A stretch of 6,109 bases of DNA from Methylocystaceae bacterium (GTDB taxonomy: Bacteria; Pseudomonadota; Alphaproteobacteria; Rhizobiales; Beijerinckiaceae), in NCBI GenBank assembly GCA_003152255.1, contig PLZT01000161.1, positions 1 through 6,109 of the forward strand, written 5' to 3'. The position numbers and the translations under genes were made by a program. Position 1 is the first letter of the stretch. Every line of letters starts with the position of its first letter. Positions 1 to 5,466 of this stretch are shown here, in pieces. Under the pieces are notes generated by a model. The model was not told the origin of the DNA, searched no databases, and was given only the letters and a program-made list of their open reading frames with translations.

Positions 1-6
1 CAAAAA

Positions 7-336
7 TTGCAGAAGAGCCACAAAATTACACCCTCCAGTCAACTCGTCGCTGTCAATTGGAAGTCTTTCGAGAGAAATTCCCTGCTCGGATTTCTCGATC
101 TAGAGCTCCCGTCCGGCATGATCTTGCGCGGTTGTCAGCTTTTGCAATCCAATGGCCGCCACTGGGTTGGACTGCCCTCAAAGGCCGCCGTCGACAAAGC
201 CGGAGCGCCGGTTCTCGGAGATAACGGAAAGCCCATCTATCGGCCGATTGTCGAGTTCGCCAACAAGGAAACACGAGACAAGTTCGGCAACGCCGCCACG
301 GCAGCCGCTCTCAAGGCGAAGGAAGCGGCGGAATGA
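7..336 (+). CDS. Small conserved protein resembling the SpoVG fold, possibly 5'-partial
   Basis: A 109-aa protein if translation begins at TTG 7. The frame is open to the window edge and the next in-frame ATG is at 118, inside the conserved part, so the true start may lie upstream. Residues about 25-95 show alternating strands and conserved-looking blocks: GFLDLELPSG (28-37), a GC-x-L strand, NGRHWVGLPSKA (49-60), then YRPIVEF (78-84) and a short helix ETRDKF (88-93). The order of strand, 'nnG-lfv-mPs' loop, 'PiveF' strand and terminal helix recalls SpoVG, a small nucleic-acid-binding protein, but the identity is low and this is inference from pattern. It overlaps the primase-helicase gene by ATGA, which suggests a replication-accessory role such as binding single-stranded DNA or RNA. 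It is certainly coding by codon use; the function is uncertain. Confidence 0.75.
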   Translation: MQKSHKITPSSQLVAVNWKSFERNSLLGFLDLELPSGMILRGCQLLQSNGRHWVGLPSKAAVDKAGAPVLGDNGKPIYRPIVEFANKETRDKFGNAATAAALKAKEAAE

Positions 337-2798
337 ACGCAATCGCCGCAGCCAGGGATTTCATCGGCCGGGGCTTCGCGCCCTTGCCGATCCCGACAAG
401 GAAGAAGGGGCCAGTCATCGAAGACTGGCCAACGTTCCGGACAGACGCCAACCACGTTCACGATCATTTCAGGGCCAACGGAAACGTTGGCGTTATCCTT
501 GGAGCGGCGAGCGGCGGGTTGGCTGATATTGACCTCGACTGCATGGAGGCTATCGACCTTGCCGCTGAGGTTTTGCCGCCCACGCGCTCCATCTTCGGGC
601 GTCCGAGCAAGCCGGCGTCGCATCTTCTCTACCGCGTCTCCGAACCGTGCCCGAGCAAGAAATTCGCCGATCCCGTCAGCGGCGGAATGATTGTTGAACT
701 ACGTGGCGACGGCGGGCTGCAAACTGTCTTCCCGCCCTCGACCCATCCATCCGGAGAGCGCGTCGCTTGGGAAGTGGACGACGAGCCGGCGCGGCTCGAC
801 TACGCAGAACTGCGAACCGCCGTCGCAAAGCTGGCCGCCCGCGTCGTGGCCATCCGGCACGGCGACGGCACGGCGACCGACGACCCCGCGACATGGGTTC
901 TGAGCCTAGCCAACGCGCCAGACGAAGCCGCCCGCGCTGTTTCCGAGTGGCTTGGAGCCAATCCCCCGGCCCATCGCGCAGCCGCTCCATCGCGCCCCGC
1001 TATTGATATATCAGACCGCGCCCGGTGTTGGGCCGAGGCCGGCCTCGACCAGGAGTGCGCCACCGTCGCGAGCGCAGCCAAAGGCAGATGGAACGACGCG
1101 ATAAACCGCGCGGCGTTTTCGATTGGTCAGATTGTCGCAGGCGGATCGCTGGAAGAAGCCTATGCCATAGGCCGGCTCAAAGACGCGGCAAGCAGTGCTG
1201 GAATTCCTGCCGGTGACGCGAAATCGAGAATTGCTGGAGGTATCTACGCTGGAAAGAAAGAACCCCGTCACCGCCCGGACGACGACGCCCGCGCTCCCAT
1301 CGCAGTCAACAACGAGCCGCCACTTCCGCCAGAGAAACCACGCCCTTTGCGCAGGGCGGTCCCGGAGCCCGACCCTTATCCGACCGACGCACTCGGACTC
1401 ATCCTCGGACCGGCGGCGAACGCGATCGTCGATCTAGTTCAGCTCCCGCACGCCATTGCCGGCGGCGCGGTTCTGGCCGTCGCCGCGCTGGCCGTTCAAG
1501 CGCACGTCAACGTTTACGTTCCGGCTCCCGGCCAGCTGCGGCCAGTCTCCTTAAACCTGCTTACCCTGGCAACGTCTGGAGATCGAAAAACTAGCGCGAT
1601 GAAAATAGCGCGCTTGCCAGTAGACACATTCGAAAAATGGCTAGGCGATGATTACGAAGTTGATTTGAAGCGTTACAAAATAGCTAAACGTAAATGGGAC
1701 TTCGCGATTGAGGCCGCGAAAAAGAAAGCAGCCGGCGATGCTGATAAATACGGCGCGCTGATTGAAGCTATAGGCGACGAACCCTTGAGGCCACTATTCC
1801 CCACGATAATTCCTGACGGATCCCCAACCATAGAGGGGCTTCTTAAGCGATACAGAAATTCCCGTCCATCCTTGGGTATATCGACGGATGAAGGAGGCGC
1901 GTTCATCGGCGGACACGCTATGAGCGACGACTCCAAAATGAGAACTCTCGCAGCATATAATTCGCTTTGGGATGGCTCACCGATCAAACGTTGCCGCGCC
2001 GACGACGGTGACGAATTCTTGGCGCTTTATCACCGCCGCATGACGGTTGATGTGATGGTTCAACCCGATGTCGCGGCTGAATTTATGTCCGACCCGATCG
2101 CGAACGGCTCGGGGTTTTTGGCTCGGTTTCTCCCGTGCTACCCGGCAAGCCTGGCAGGCGAGCGCTTGCATAAGGACCCTAGCCCAGAGTCGCAGCCCGC
2201 CATCGACGTCTATACTAAGCAAATACTCTCTATTCTAAGAAAGACGCCGAATTATATTGGCGATGAACGCAGCGGGCTCGACCCGAGAATATTGAAGTTT
2301 GACAAAACAGCCGAGCGCCAGTGGATCGCTCTCTCGGACGGCATCGAGACCGAGCAGAGACTTGGCGGGAGATATGCTTCAATCCGGCCGTTCGCGTCAA
2401 AGCTCGGAGAGCACATAGCGCGCATCGCGGCGGTCCTGACATGCGTTGAGGACATTGACGCGCAGGAGATCAACTCGGAGACCCTGGAGCGAGCGGCGTT
2501 CCTCGCTGACTTTTACGCGACGGAAGCTCTACGTTTGCTCGAAGCAGGAGCCTGCTCGCCTGAGCTGGCCCGAGCCGAAAAGCTTCTGACATGGCTTAAG
2601 GATAAATGGGGCGAGCCCTTAATCGGCTTGGTTGCGATCTACAAGTTTGGGCCGGGCGAAATCAGAGACGCCTCATCGGCGAAGAAAGCCGTTGGCGTCC
2701 TGGAGGAACACGGCTGGCTTAAGAGGGCTCCCGGCCCAGAGCTGAGGGTCGCGGGGAAACCAGTCAGGGAAGCTTGGCACATTGTCAGGGACGAATGA
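333..2798 (+). CDS. Bifunctional primase-polymerase / DUF3987 helicase (mobile-element replication protein)
   Basis: An 821-aa replication protein. Residues 1-175 form an archaeo-eukaryotic-type primase-polymerase (Prim-Pol) domain: the metal-binding acidic motif DIDLD (65-69), the nucleotide-binding histidine H97 in PASHLLY, and the third motif around E122 in VELRGDGG, followed by the hallmark PPSTHPSG (134-141). Residues 225-310 are a helical primase-C-terminal-like linker (GRWNDAINRAAFSIGQ), then a proline-rich hinge (329-350). Residues 350-740 are a DUF3987-type helicase/ATPase: variant Walker A SGDRKTSA (415-422), Walker B LGISTDE (514-520), MVQP (575-578), and GSGFLARF (592-599), whose R598 is a likely arginine finger. 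The tail (750-821) looks like a winged helix. Such fusions prime and unwind DNA for phages, satellites and plasmids. The ATG overlaps the upstream stop (ATGA), with AAGGAAG seven bases before it. The helicase half is AT-richer than the flanks. Confidence 0.93.
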   Translation: MNAIAAARDFIGRGFAPLPIPTRKKGPVIEDWPTFRTDANHVHDHFRANGNVGVILGAASGGLADIDLDCMEAIDLAAEVLPPTRSIFGRPSKPASHLLYRVSEPCPSKKFADPVSGGMIVELRGDGGLQTVFPPSTHPSGERVAWEVDDEPARLDYAELRTAVAKLAARVVAIRHGDGTATDDPATWVLSLANAPDEAARAVSEWLGANPPAHRAAAPSRPAIDISDRARCWAEAGLDQECATVASAAKGRWNDAINRAAFSIGQIVAGGSLEEAYAIGRLKDAASSAGIPAGDAKSRIAGGIYAGKKEPRHRPDDDARAPIAVNNEPPLPPEKPRPLRRAVPEPDPYPTDALGLILGPAANAIVDLVQLPHAIAGGAVLAVAALAVQAHVNVYVPAPGQLRPVSLNLLTLATSGDRKTSAMKIARLPVDTFEKWLGDDYEVDLKRYKIAKRKWDFAIEAAKKKAAGDADKYGALIEAIGDEPLRPLFPTIIPDGSPTIEGLLKRYRNSRPSLGISTDEGGAFIGGHAMSDDSKMRTLAAYNSLWDGSPIKRCRADDGDEFLALYHRRMTVDVMVQPDVAAEFMSDPIANGSGFLARFLPCYPASLAGERLHKDPSPESQPAIDVYTKQILSILRKTPNYIGDERSGLDPRILKFDKTAERQWIALSDGIETEQRLGGRYASIRPFASKLGEHIARIAAVLTCVEDIDAQEINSETLERAAFLADFYATEALRLLEAGACSPELARAEKLLTWLKDKWGEPLIGLVAIYKFGPGEIRDASSAKKAVGVLEEHGWLKRAPGPELRVAGKPVREAWHIVRDE

Positions 2799-3277
2799 GC
2801 ATGGGAGCGCTCAAAGAAATCCTAAATACAGTGCGAGCGGCTAGGACTCCCGTGGTCTCCGTGCCGGCGCTCGCGCCCGCGCCTTTCCCTCCAAAGGCCG
2901 TCGCGGTCGCAGCGCCCGACCCCGCCATCGTAAAAACTTGCCATTACGGCGTGGCCCGAATACCGGCCCGCTATCGGGACACCTGGCTTTGCTTACTGGA
3001 GCAGCGCCCTTGCGGCGTCACAGCCTCCGCATGGAAGCAGGCCATCGCGGACACGCGCATCACCTTTGGAGATTGGGGCCAGCTCATCGACCAGTTCGGC
3101 TGGACGGCAAGCGCCGTGTTCGACGCGCCGGGCGGACTGATTTGGTTTCTGCGCGACGACCCCGTTGTTTCGCTCGGTCCAGAGACCGCGCACACCCACA
3201 TGGGCCGCGTGTTCGACATCAGGGGCGAACTCACGACGCCGACCGATGACGGGGCAATCGCCAAGGAAAACCCATGA
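2795..3277 (+). CDS. Mobile-element-associated hypothetical protein (160 aa)
   Basis: A 160-aa protein. I chose ATG 2795 because it makes the same ATGA overlap with the preceding stop as the other genes here. ATG 2801 is also possible and sits nine bases after the AGGGA at 2787-2791, which is better spaced than the three bases available to ATG 2795. The first ~45 residues are an Ala/Pro-rich, probably disordered leader. Residues 55-140 are compact: IPARYRDTWLCLLEQRP (57-72), an amphipathic helix SAWKQAIADT, then WGQLIDQFGWTASAVFD (94-110), GGLIWFLR (113-120) and LGPETAHTHMGRVFD (127-141). From memory, small proteins with this Trp-rich 'GWt..lF...gGLvWfL' pattern occur in mobile and recombinase-associated loci of Rhizobiales; their role is unknown. 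Position directly after the primase-helicase suggests a replication or maintenance accessory. No catalytic motif is evident. Confidence 0.85.
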   Translation: MSMGALKEILNTVRAARTPVVSVPALAPAPFPPKAVAVAAPDPAIVKTCHYGVARIPARYRDTWLCLLEQRPCGVTASAWKQAIADTRITFGDWGQLIDQFGWTASAVFDAPGGLIWFLRDDPVVSLGPETAHTHMGRVFDIRGELTTPTDDGAIAKENP

Positions 3278-3657
3278 CCAACACCCCCACCCCGATGCGC
3301 TGGACGATGGCCGACCTTCACAACATGGCGCGCGGCCAAACCGACAAGGTGTCCGCCCTCACCCGTGCCGCCCTCGCGATGGCCCGAGCCGGAGAATGTC
3401 CAGATTGCATCACCGCGACAATCGACGCCGCCGACGAGGCGCTCGACCACTTGGAAGCCGTGAACATCGACATCGAGAACCGGCTTCTCGACGCCATCAA
3501 GCGCGCGCGCCGCAAGGCGACAGGGAAGCCCACCAGATCGCGGCAGGCCAAGAGACGACGACCGCGACGCCAGCAGCCGCAGCCGCCGCCGCGAACGTCC
3601 TGCCCTTCGCGCGGCGCAATCGCAAGGACGACCCGGAGCGCCCGCTGTGACGCCTGA
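3274..3657 (+). CDS. Small helical protein with a probably frameshifted C-terminus
   Basis: A 127-aa conceptual product starting at ATG 3274, which overlaps the previous stop by ATGA; AAGGAA lies five bases upstream. Residues 10-80 look like a real helical protein, with TMADLHNMARGQTDKVSALT and a long helix DAADEALDHLEAVNIDIENR, and they carry a CPDC pair (42-45) that could bind metal or form a disulfide. Codon third positions are strongly G/C up to about 3525. Beyond residue 84 the reading frame becomes abnormal: 12 Arg in 43 residues and a loss of third-position GC bias. The frame one base back becomes protein-like at that point and ends at 3650 (see the entry at 3525-3650). The gene is therefore likely a recent frameshift, a sequence error, or a non-canonical frameshift. 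I do not recognise the family. It is the last gene of the left operon. Confidence 0.7.
   Translation: MTNTPTPMRWTMADLHNMARGQTDKVSALTRAALAMARAGECPDCITATIDAADEALDHLEAVNIDIENRLLDAIKRARRKATGKPTRSRQAKRRRPRRQQPQPPPRTSCPSRGAIARTTRSARCDA
3525..3650 (+). other. Probable original C-terminal coding segment of the preceding gene, in the -1 frame
   Basis: Reading from GAA 3525 gives about 41 residues beginning EAHQIAAGQETT, then an Ala-rich stretch, then VLPFARRNRKDDPERPL and TGA at 3648-3650. Codon use is strongly G/C at the third position, as in the true genes here, whereas the annotated frame of the same DNA encodes Arg/Pro/Gln-rich sequence. There is no ATG or GTG with a ribosome-binding site just upstream in this frame, so it is not a convincing independent gene. 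Rejoining at the GGG of 3523-3525 would give one protein of about 125 aa. Confidence 0.6.
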
Positions 3658-3660
3658 CAC

Positions 3661-3710
3661 GGCTGACACGCGCATCGCTCCATTGGTGCGCGTTGAACTT
3701 CATGTCAGCC
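3661..3710. repeat. Nested inverted repeats between the two operons (operator or terminator-like hairpin)
   Basis: Outer arms GGCTGACA (3661-3668) and TGTCAGCC (3703-3710) are perfect complements. Inside them, ACGCGCA (3668-3674) and TGCGCGT (3687-3693) form a second perfect 7-bp stem around a 12-nt loop, extendable with wobble pairs; the two stems share base 3668. A 9-bp near-tandem CTGACACG(G/C) (3654-3671) precedes them. No T-run follows, so a classical rho-independent terminator is not supported. The position, 40-90 bp upstream of the TATAAT promoter, would also suit an operator for an element-encoded regulator. Confidence 0.5.
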
Positions 3711-3749
3711 AAATATCAGCGTAAATGTGCGCGCGTTAAACCCGAAGTA

Positions 3750-3758
3750 TGCTATAAT
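3750..3758 (+). promoter_or_regulatory. Extended -10 promoter for the second operon
   Basis: TGCTATAAT contains a perfect TATAAT (3753-3758) preceded by TG at the extended -10 spacing. It stands out in otherwise GC-rich DNA and is 24 bases upstream of the first ATG of the middle gene cluster (3782). No good TTGACA-type -35 is visible at 16-18 bp upstream (that stretch is GCGC-rich), so it would depend on the extended -10 element or an activator. AGGA at 3771-3774 is the ribosome-binding site for the following gene. Confidence 0.6.
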
Positions 3759-3781
3759 AATCAAGCAGATAGGACACGACA

Positions 3782-4093
3782 ATGACCATGCAAAAAGCCG
3801 CCGCAACTCTCTCGGAGATCACCGACGCCGCCATGCGCGAAGCGGCCCACAATGTCATCGTCCAGCGAGGTTCGGATCGCGTCCGGGCAATGGAGGGCGG
3901 CCCCGGCCGCGCGCCACCGCCACCGCCGCCGAAGCCGGCGGCGACATATGTCGCGCCACCAGCACCCGCCGCGCCGCCAGAGAAGCCCGTGGGCTGGGGC
4001 GGGACGCGCTCGGACGGTTTTAACTCCCGCCGCTCCACGAGCATGGCCGCCCTCGACGCCGCGCGCCGCCAACGTGAAGGCCGCAATCCATGA
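3782..4093 (+). CDS. Proline-rich hypothetical protein with a hexaproline run
   Basis: A 103-aa protein starting at ATG 3782, seven bases after AGGA (3771-3774) and downstream of the TATAAT element; ATG 3788 is an alternative start. Residues 5-38 are predicted helical (ATLSEITDAAMREAAHNVIV). Residues 41-70 are a disordered Pro/Ala linker with six consecutive prolines (45-50). The C-terminal 30 residues are basic (SRRSTSMAALDAARRQREG). No known domain is recognised. It overlaps the next gene by ATGA (4090-4093), so the two are probably co-translated and may act together. Polyproline runs of this length normally need elongation factor P for efficient translation, which could tune output of the operon. 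Codon bias supports this frame, but function is unknown. Confidence 0.78.
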   Translation: MTMQKAAATLSEITDAAMREAAHNVIVQRGSDRVRAMEGGPGRAPPPPPPKPAATYVAPPAPAAPPEKPVGWGGTRSDGFNSRRSTSMAALDAARRQREGRNP

Positions 4094-4785
4094 GCCAGAT
4101 CGACGACGCGATCATAGACGAGATGATCGGCATCAAGCCGGCTCTGCCTCCCGCTGTGGCTGGCAATCGGCTCAAGCGCGCCGATCCGAAGAAGCATCTC
4201 GCGCCCGAGAAATTGAGCAGTCTCGCGCCCGAGCACATCTTGATGTGCCGCTATCAAGTCTGGGGAATTTCAAGCCCGACACGTTGCCGCCAGTTGAGAG
4301 TCGGGATCGACATTCCGCTGTCATTCAAAGACGCCGCGATAGCCGCGCGAGTCCGCGTCCACCGGGCGCGAACGCTGATAAACGACCAGCTCTATCGCGC
4401 CGAGTTGGCCCGCCAGTTGCGCGCCTTCCGCGAAAGTTTAGCGCCCGAGGCAGTTCGGACGATTGCCGCCGTGATGAGCGATCCGGGACAGGGGCTCGCC
4501 GCTGACAAGACCGTGCAGCTGAAGGCCGCCAGCATCTTGAGCGGCGACAGCGGGAATAGCGGCGGGGGCGGCCAGACAAACGTGCAGATCAACCTTGGCG
4601 GCGATGGCCAGCGTCTAACGGCGGGCATAATCGTGAGGCTGCCGGCCACCGCTAAACGCTGCCCAGGTGAGCCAGAGCCCGAGACGCTGGAGCTTTCCGC
4701 CGTCACCGAGCCCGCCCACCACAACGAGTTTGCGCCCGCGCCAGACGGCCTGGAGCGCTTGAAGCGTCGCGTCGAGCAACAGTAA
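4090..4785 (+). CDS. Helical DNA-binding-type protein, possible phage terminase small subunit
   Basis: A 231-aa protein from ATG 4090, overlapping the upstream stop by ATGA, with GAAGG nine bases before the start. Residues 46-60 (APEHILMCRYQVWGI) lead into a helix-turn-helix-like segment, IPLSFKDAAIAARVRVHRAR (75-94). Next comes a long helical stretch, LYRAELARQLRAFRESLAPE (101-120) and AVRTIAAVMSDPGQG (121-135), then ADKTVQLKAASILSG (138-152), a Gly-rich linker (152-162), a beta segment TNVQINLGG (163-171) and an acidic, Pro-rich tail. An HTH that chooses DNA, a helical 'dp.fraEl' core and an 'AAdkt.qlkAa..il' helix are what phage small terminase subunits of this style look like, so TerS is my best guess. 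No large subunit follows in the window, so a regulator or other DNA-binding factor remains possible. Confidence 0.8.
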   Translation: MSQIDDAIIDEMIGIKPALPPAVAGNRLKRADPKKHLAPEKLSSLAPEHILMCRYQVWGISSPTRCRQLRVGIDIPLSFKDAAIAARVRVHRARTLINDQLYRAELARQLRAFRESLAPEAVRTIAAVMSDPGQGLAADKTVQLKAASILSGDSGNSGGGGQTNVQINLGGDGQRLTAGIIVRLPATAKRCPGEPEPETLELSAVTEPAHHNEFAPAPDGLERLKRRVEQQ

Positions 4786-4821
4786 CCGCGGCGAAATCCC
4801 TCGAGCCCGAAAGGCCCCAAC

Positions 4822-4929
4822 ATGAAAGCTAAAACCCTCGCGAAAGGCGCGGTGAAATCCGCCCCGACCAAGAAGTCCGCACCCAAGAAGGCCAGCAAGG
4901 CCGTCGCCAAGAAAGGCAGCACGAAATGA
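4822..4929 (+). CDS. 35-aa lysine/alanine-rich histone-H1-like peptide
   Basis: A small ORF from ATG 4822 to TGA 4927-4929, with GAAAGG (4809-4814) seven bases before the start. The product has 12 Lys and 8 Ala in 35 residues, no acidic residue, and repeated A/S-P-K-K and A-K-K motifs (for example TKKSAPKKASKAVAKKG). That composition matches the tails of bacterial histone-H1-like or AlgP-like proteins and would bind DNA or RNA electrostatically; DNA compaction or packaging is an inference. The next gene's ATG overlaps its stop by ATGA (4926-4929), the same coupling used by the certain genes here. This coupling and the ribosome-binding site are the main arguments that such a short frame is real. 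No signal peptide or membrane segment is present. Confidence 0.62.
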   Translation: MKAKTLAKGAVKSAPTKKSAPKKASKAVAKKGSTK

Positions 4930-5237
4930 AGACGCATGCAGGCAAACCGACCCCCGCGCGCAACACGACTCGCGTCGGACCGAACGACAAGGGCGTCACT
5001 CGCGTTGAGCGCCCGGGCCAAAACTCAAGCATCCCCAGCGTCAGCAGCCCAGAGCCAAGCGTGCTTGCTGACGCCGACGCCAAGCGGGCCGAGTATCATG
5101 CCGAAGCCCGGCGCGCCGCGTCCGATATGGCAAACCGGATCGCCGAACTTGAGCGCTCGGAAGGCGCGTCAGGCCAGACCGGTCGCGACGCAGCGAACCC
5201 GCATGGCGGCGTCGGCGATTACCTCTCGAACGATTGA
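4926..5237 (+). CDS. Hydrophilic hypothetical protein (103 aa)
   Basis: A 103-aa protein starting at ATG 4926, overlapping the stop of the lysine-rich peptide by ATGA; GAAAGG at 4911-4916 lies nine bases upstream. Residues 1-46 are polar, Pro/Ser/Thr-rich and probably disordered (VGPNDKGVTRVERPGQNSS). Residues 47-80 form one strong amphipathic helix, LADADAKRAEYHAEARRAAS followed by DMANRIAELERSEG, suitable for a coiled coil. The tail is Gly/Asn-rich (NPHGGVGDYLSND). No Cys, no membrane segment and no known domain. The helix may drive self-association or pairing with a neighbour. It is the last gene before a 229-bp intergenic region and a terminator, so it probably ends the operon beginning at 3782. 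I do not recognise the family. Confidence 0.75.
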   Translation: MKTHAGKPTPARNTTRVGPNDKGVTRVERPGQNSSIPSVSSPEPSVLADADAKRAEYHAEARRAASDMANRIAELERSEGASGQTGRDAANPHGGVGDYLSND

Positions 5238-5301
5238 GCCCAACCGGCCTACCTCGCCCAGGGCTGCGCTTTTGGCGGTGGTCCCTTAGCGGGCGTCGTA
5301 A

Positions 5302-5323
5302 AACTGTAGTTCAACTGTAGTTT
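5302..5323. promoter_or_regulatory. AACTGTAGTT direct repeats forming a LexA-like box
   Basis: AACTGTAGTT occurs twice (5302-5311 and 5313-5322) with an 11-bp period; each copy is itself a partial palindrome, AACT-GT-AGTT. The arrangement produces GTTC (5309-5312), seven bases, then GTTT (5320-5323), one mismatch from the GTTC-N7-GTTC box bound by alphaproteobacterial LexA. A weak TTGAGA (5322-5327) could be an overlapping -35, but no good -10 follows. The site is about 145 bp upstream of a SRAP gene, a family named for its SOS association. LexA binding is inferred. Confidence 0.45.
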
Positions 5324-5396
5324 GAGAACTTCACGTAATCGCGTTAATTCACGCATACGTTGAGGAAGAGCCGGGTCAGCCGGCCAAACGCCCAGG

Positions 5397-5433
5397 AACG
5401 GCCCGAGCGCGGATGTAGCGACGGGCCGTTTTT
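5397..5433 (+). terminator. Rho-independent terminator between the second operon and the SRAP gene
   Basis: AACGGCCCG (5397-5405) and CGGGCCGTT (5422-5430) form a perfect 9-bp GC-rich stem with a 16-nt loop, running into a T5 tract (5429-5433). The loop can add a CGC/GCG inner pairing. On the minus strand no T-run follows, so it is directional. It most simply ends the 3782-5237 operon, but it also lies between the LexA-like box and the SRAP start at 5467, so it could act as an attenuator on transcripts starting at that box. Confidence 0.8.
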
Positions 5434-5466
5434 GCGTTTGGAGAAGCACGCGTTACGGTCTCCGCC

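Noticed and set aside
3501..3530. Programmed -1 ribosomal frameshift
   Set aside because: No canonical slippery heptamer in phase was found between the last good codon and the frame change, so mutation or sequencing error is the simpler explanation.
3165..3650. Independent 161-aa gene in the third forward frame
   Set aside because: Its first ~115 residues are Arg/His/Pro-rich out-of-frame sequence; only the last ~41 residues look real and are best explained as the displaced tail of the gene starting at 3274.
2971..3675. Minus-strand 234-aa frame
   Set aside because: It lies antisense to two well-supported coupled genes, its composition is Arg/Gly-rich as expected from the complement of GC-rich codons, and no plausible domain is visible.
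3736..4257. Minus-strand 173-aa frame
   Set aside because: It is antisense to the promoter, the proline-rich gene and the start of the next gene; its Gly runs are the complement of Pro codons.
4392..5021. Minus-strand 209-aa frame with a hydrophobic Phe/Leu-rich stretch resembling a membrane segment
   Set aside because: The hydrophobic run is the complement of the Lys/Ala codons of the H1-like peptide and its neighbours; the + strand genes have ribosome-binding sites and overlaps.
5238..5466. Small ORFs or a CRISPR-like array in the intergenic region
   Set aside because: Only two 10-bp repeats are present, with no 20-40 bp repeat-spacer pattern, and the only ATG examined (5413) is followed at once by a stop.
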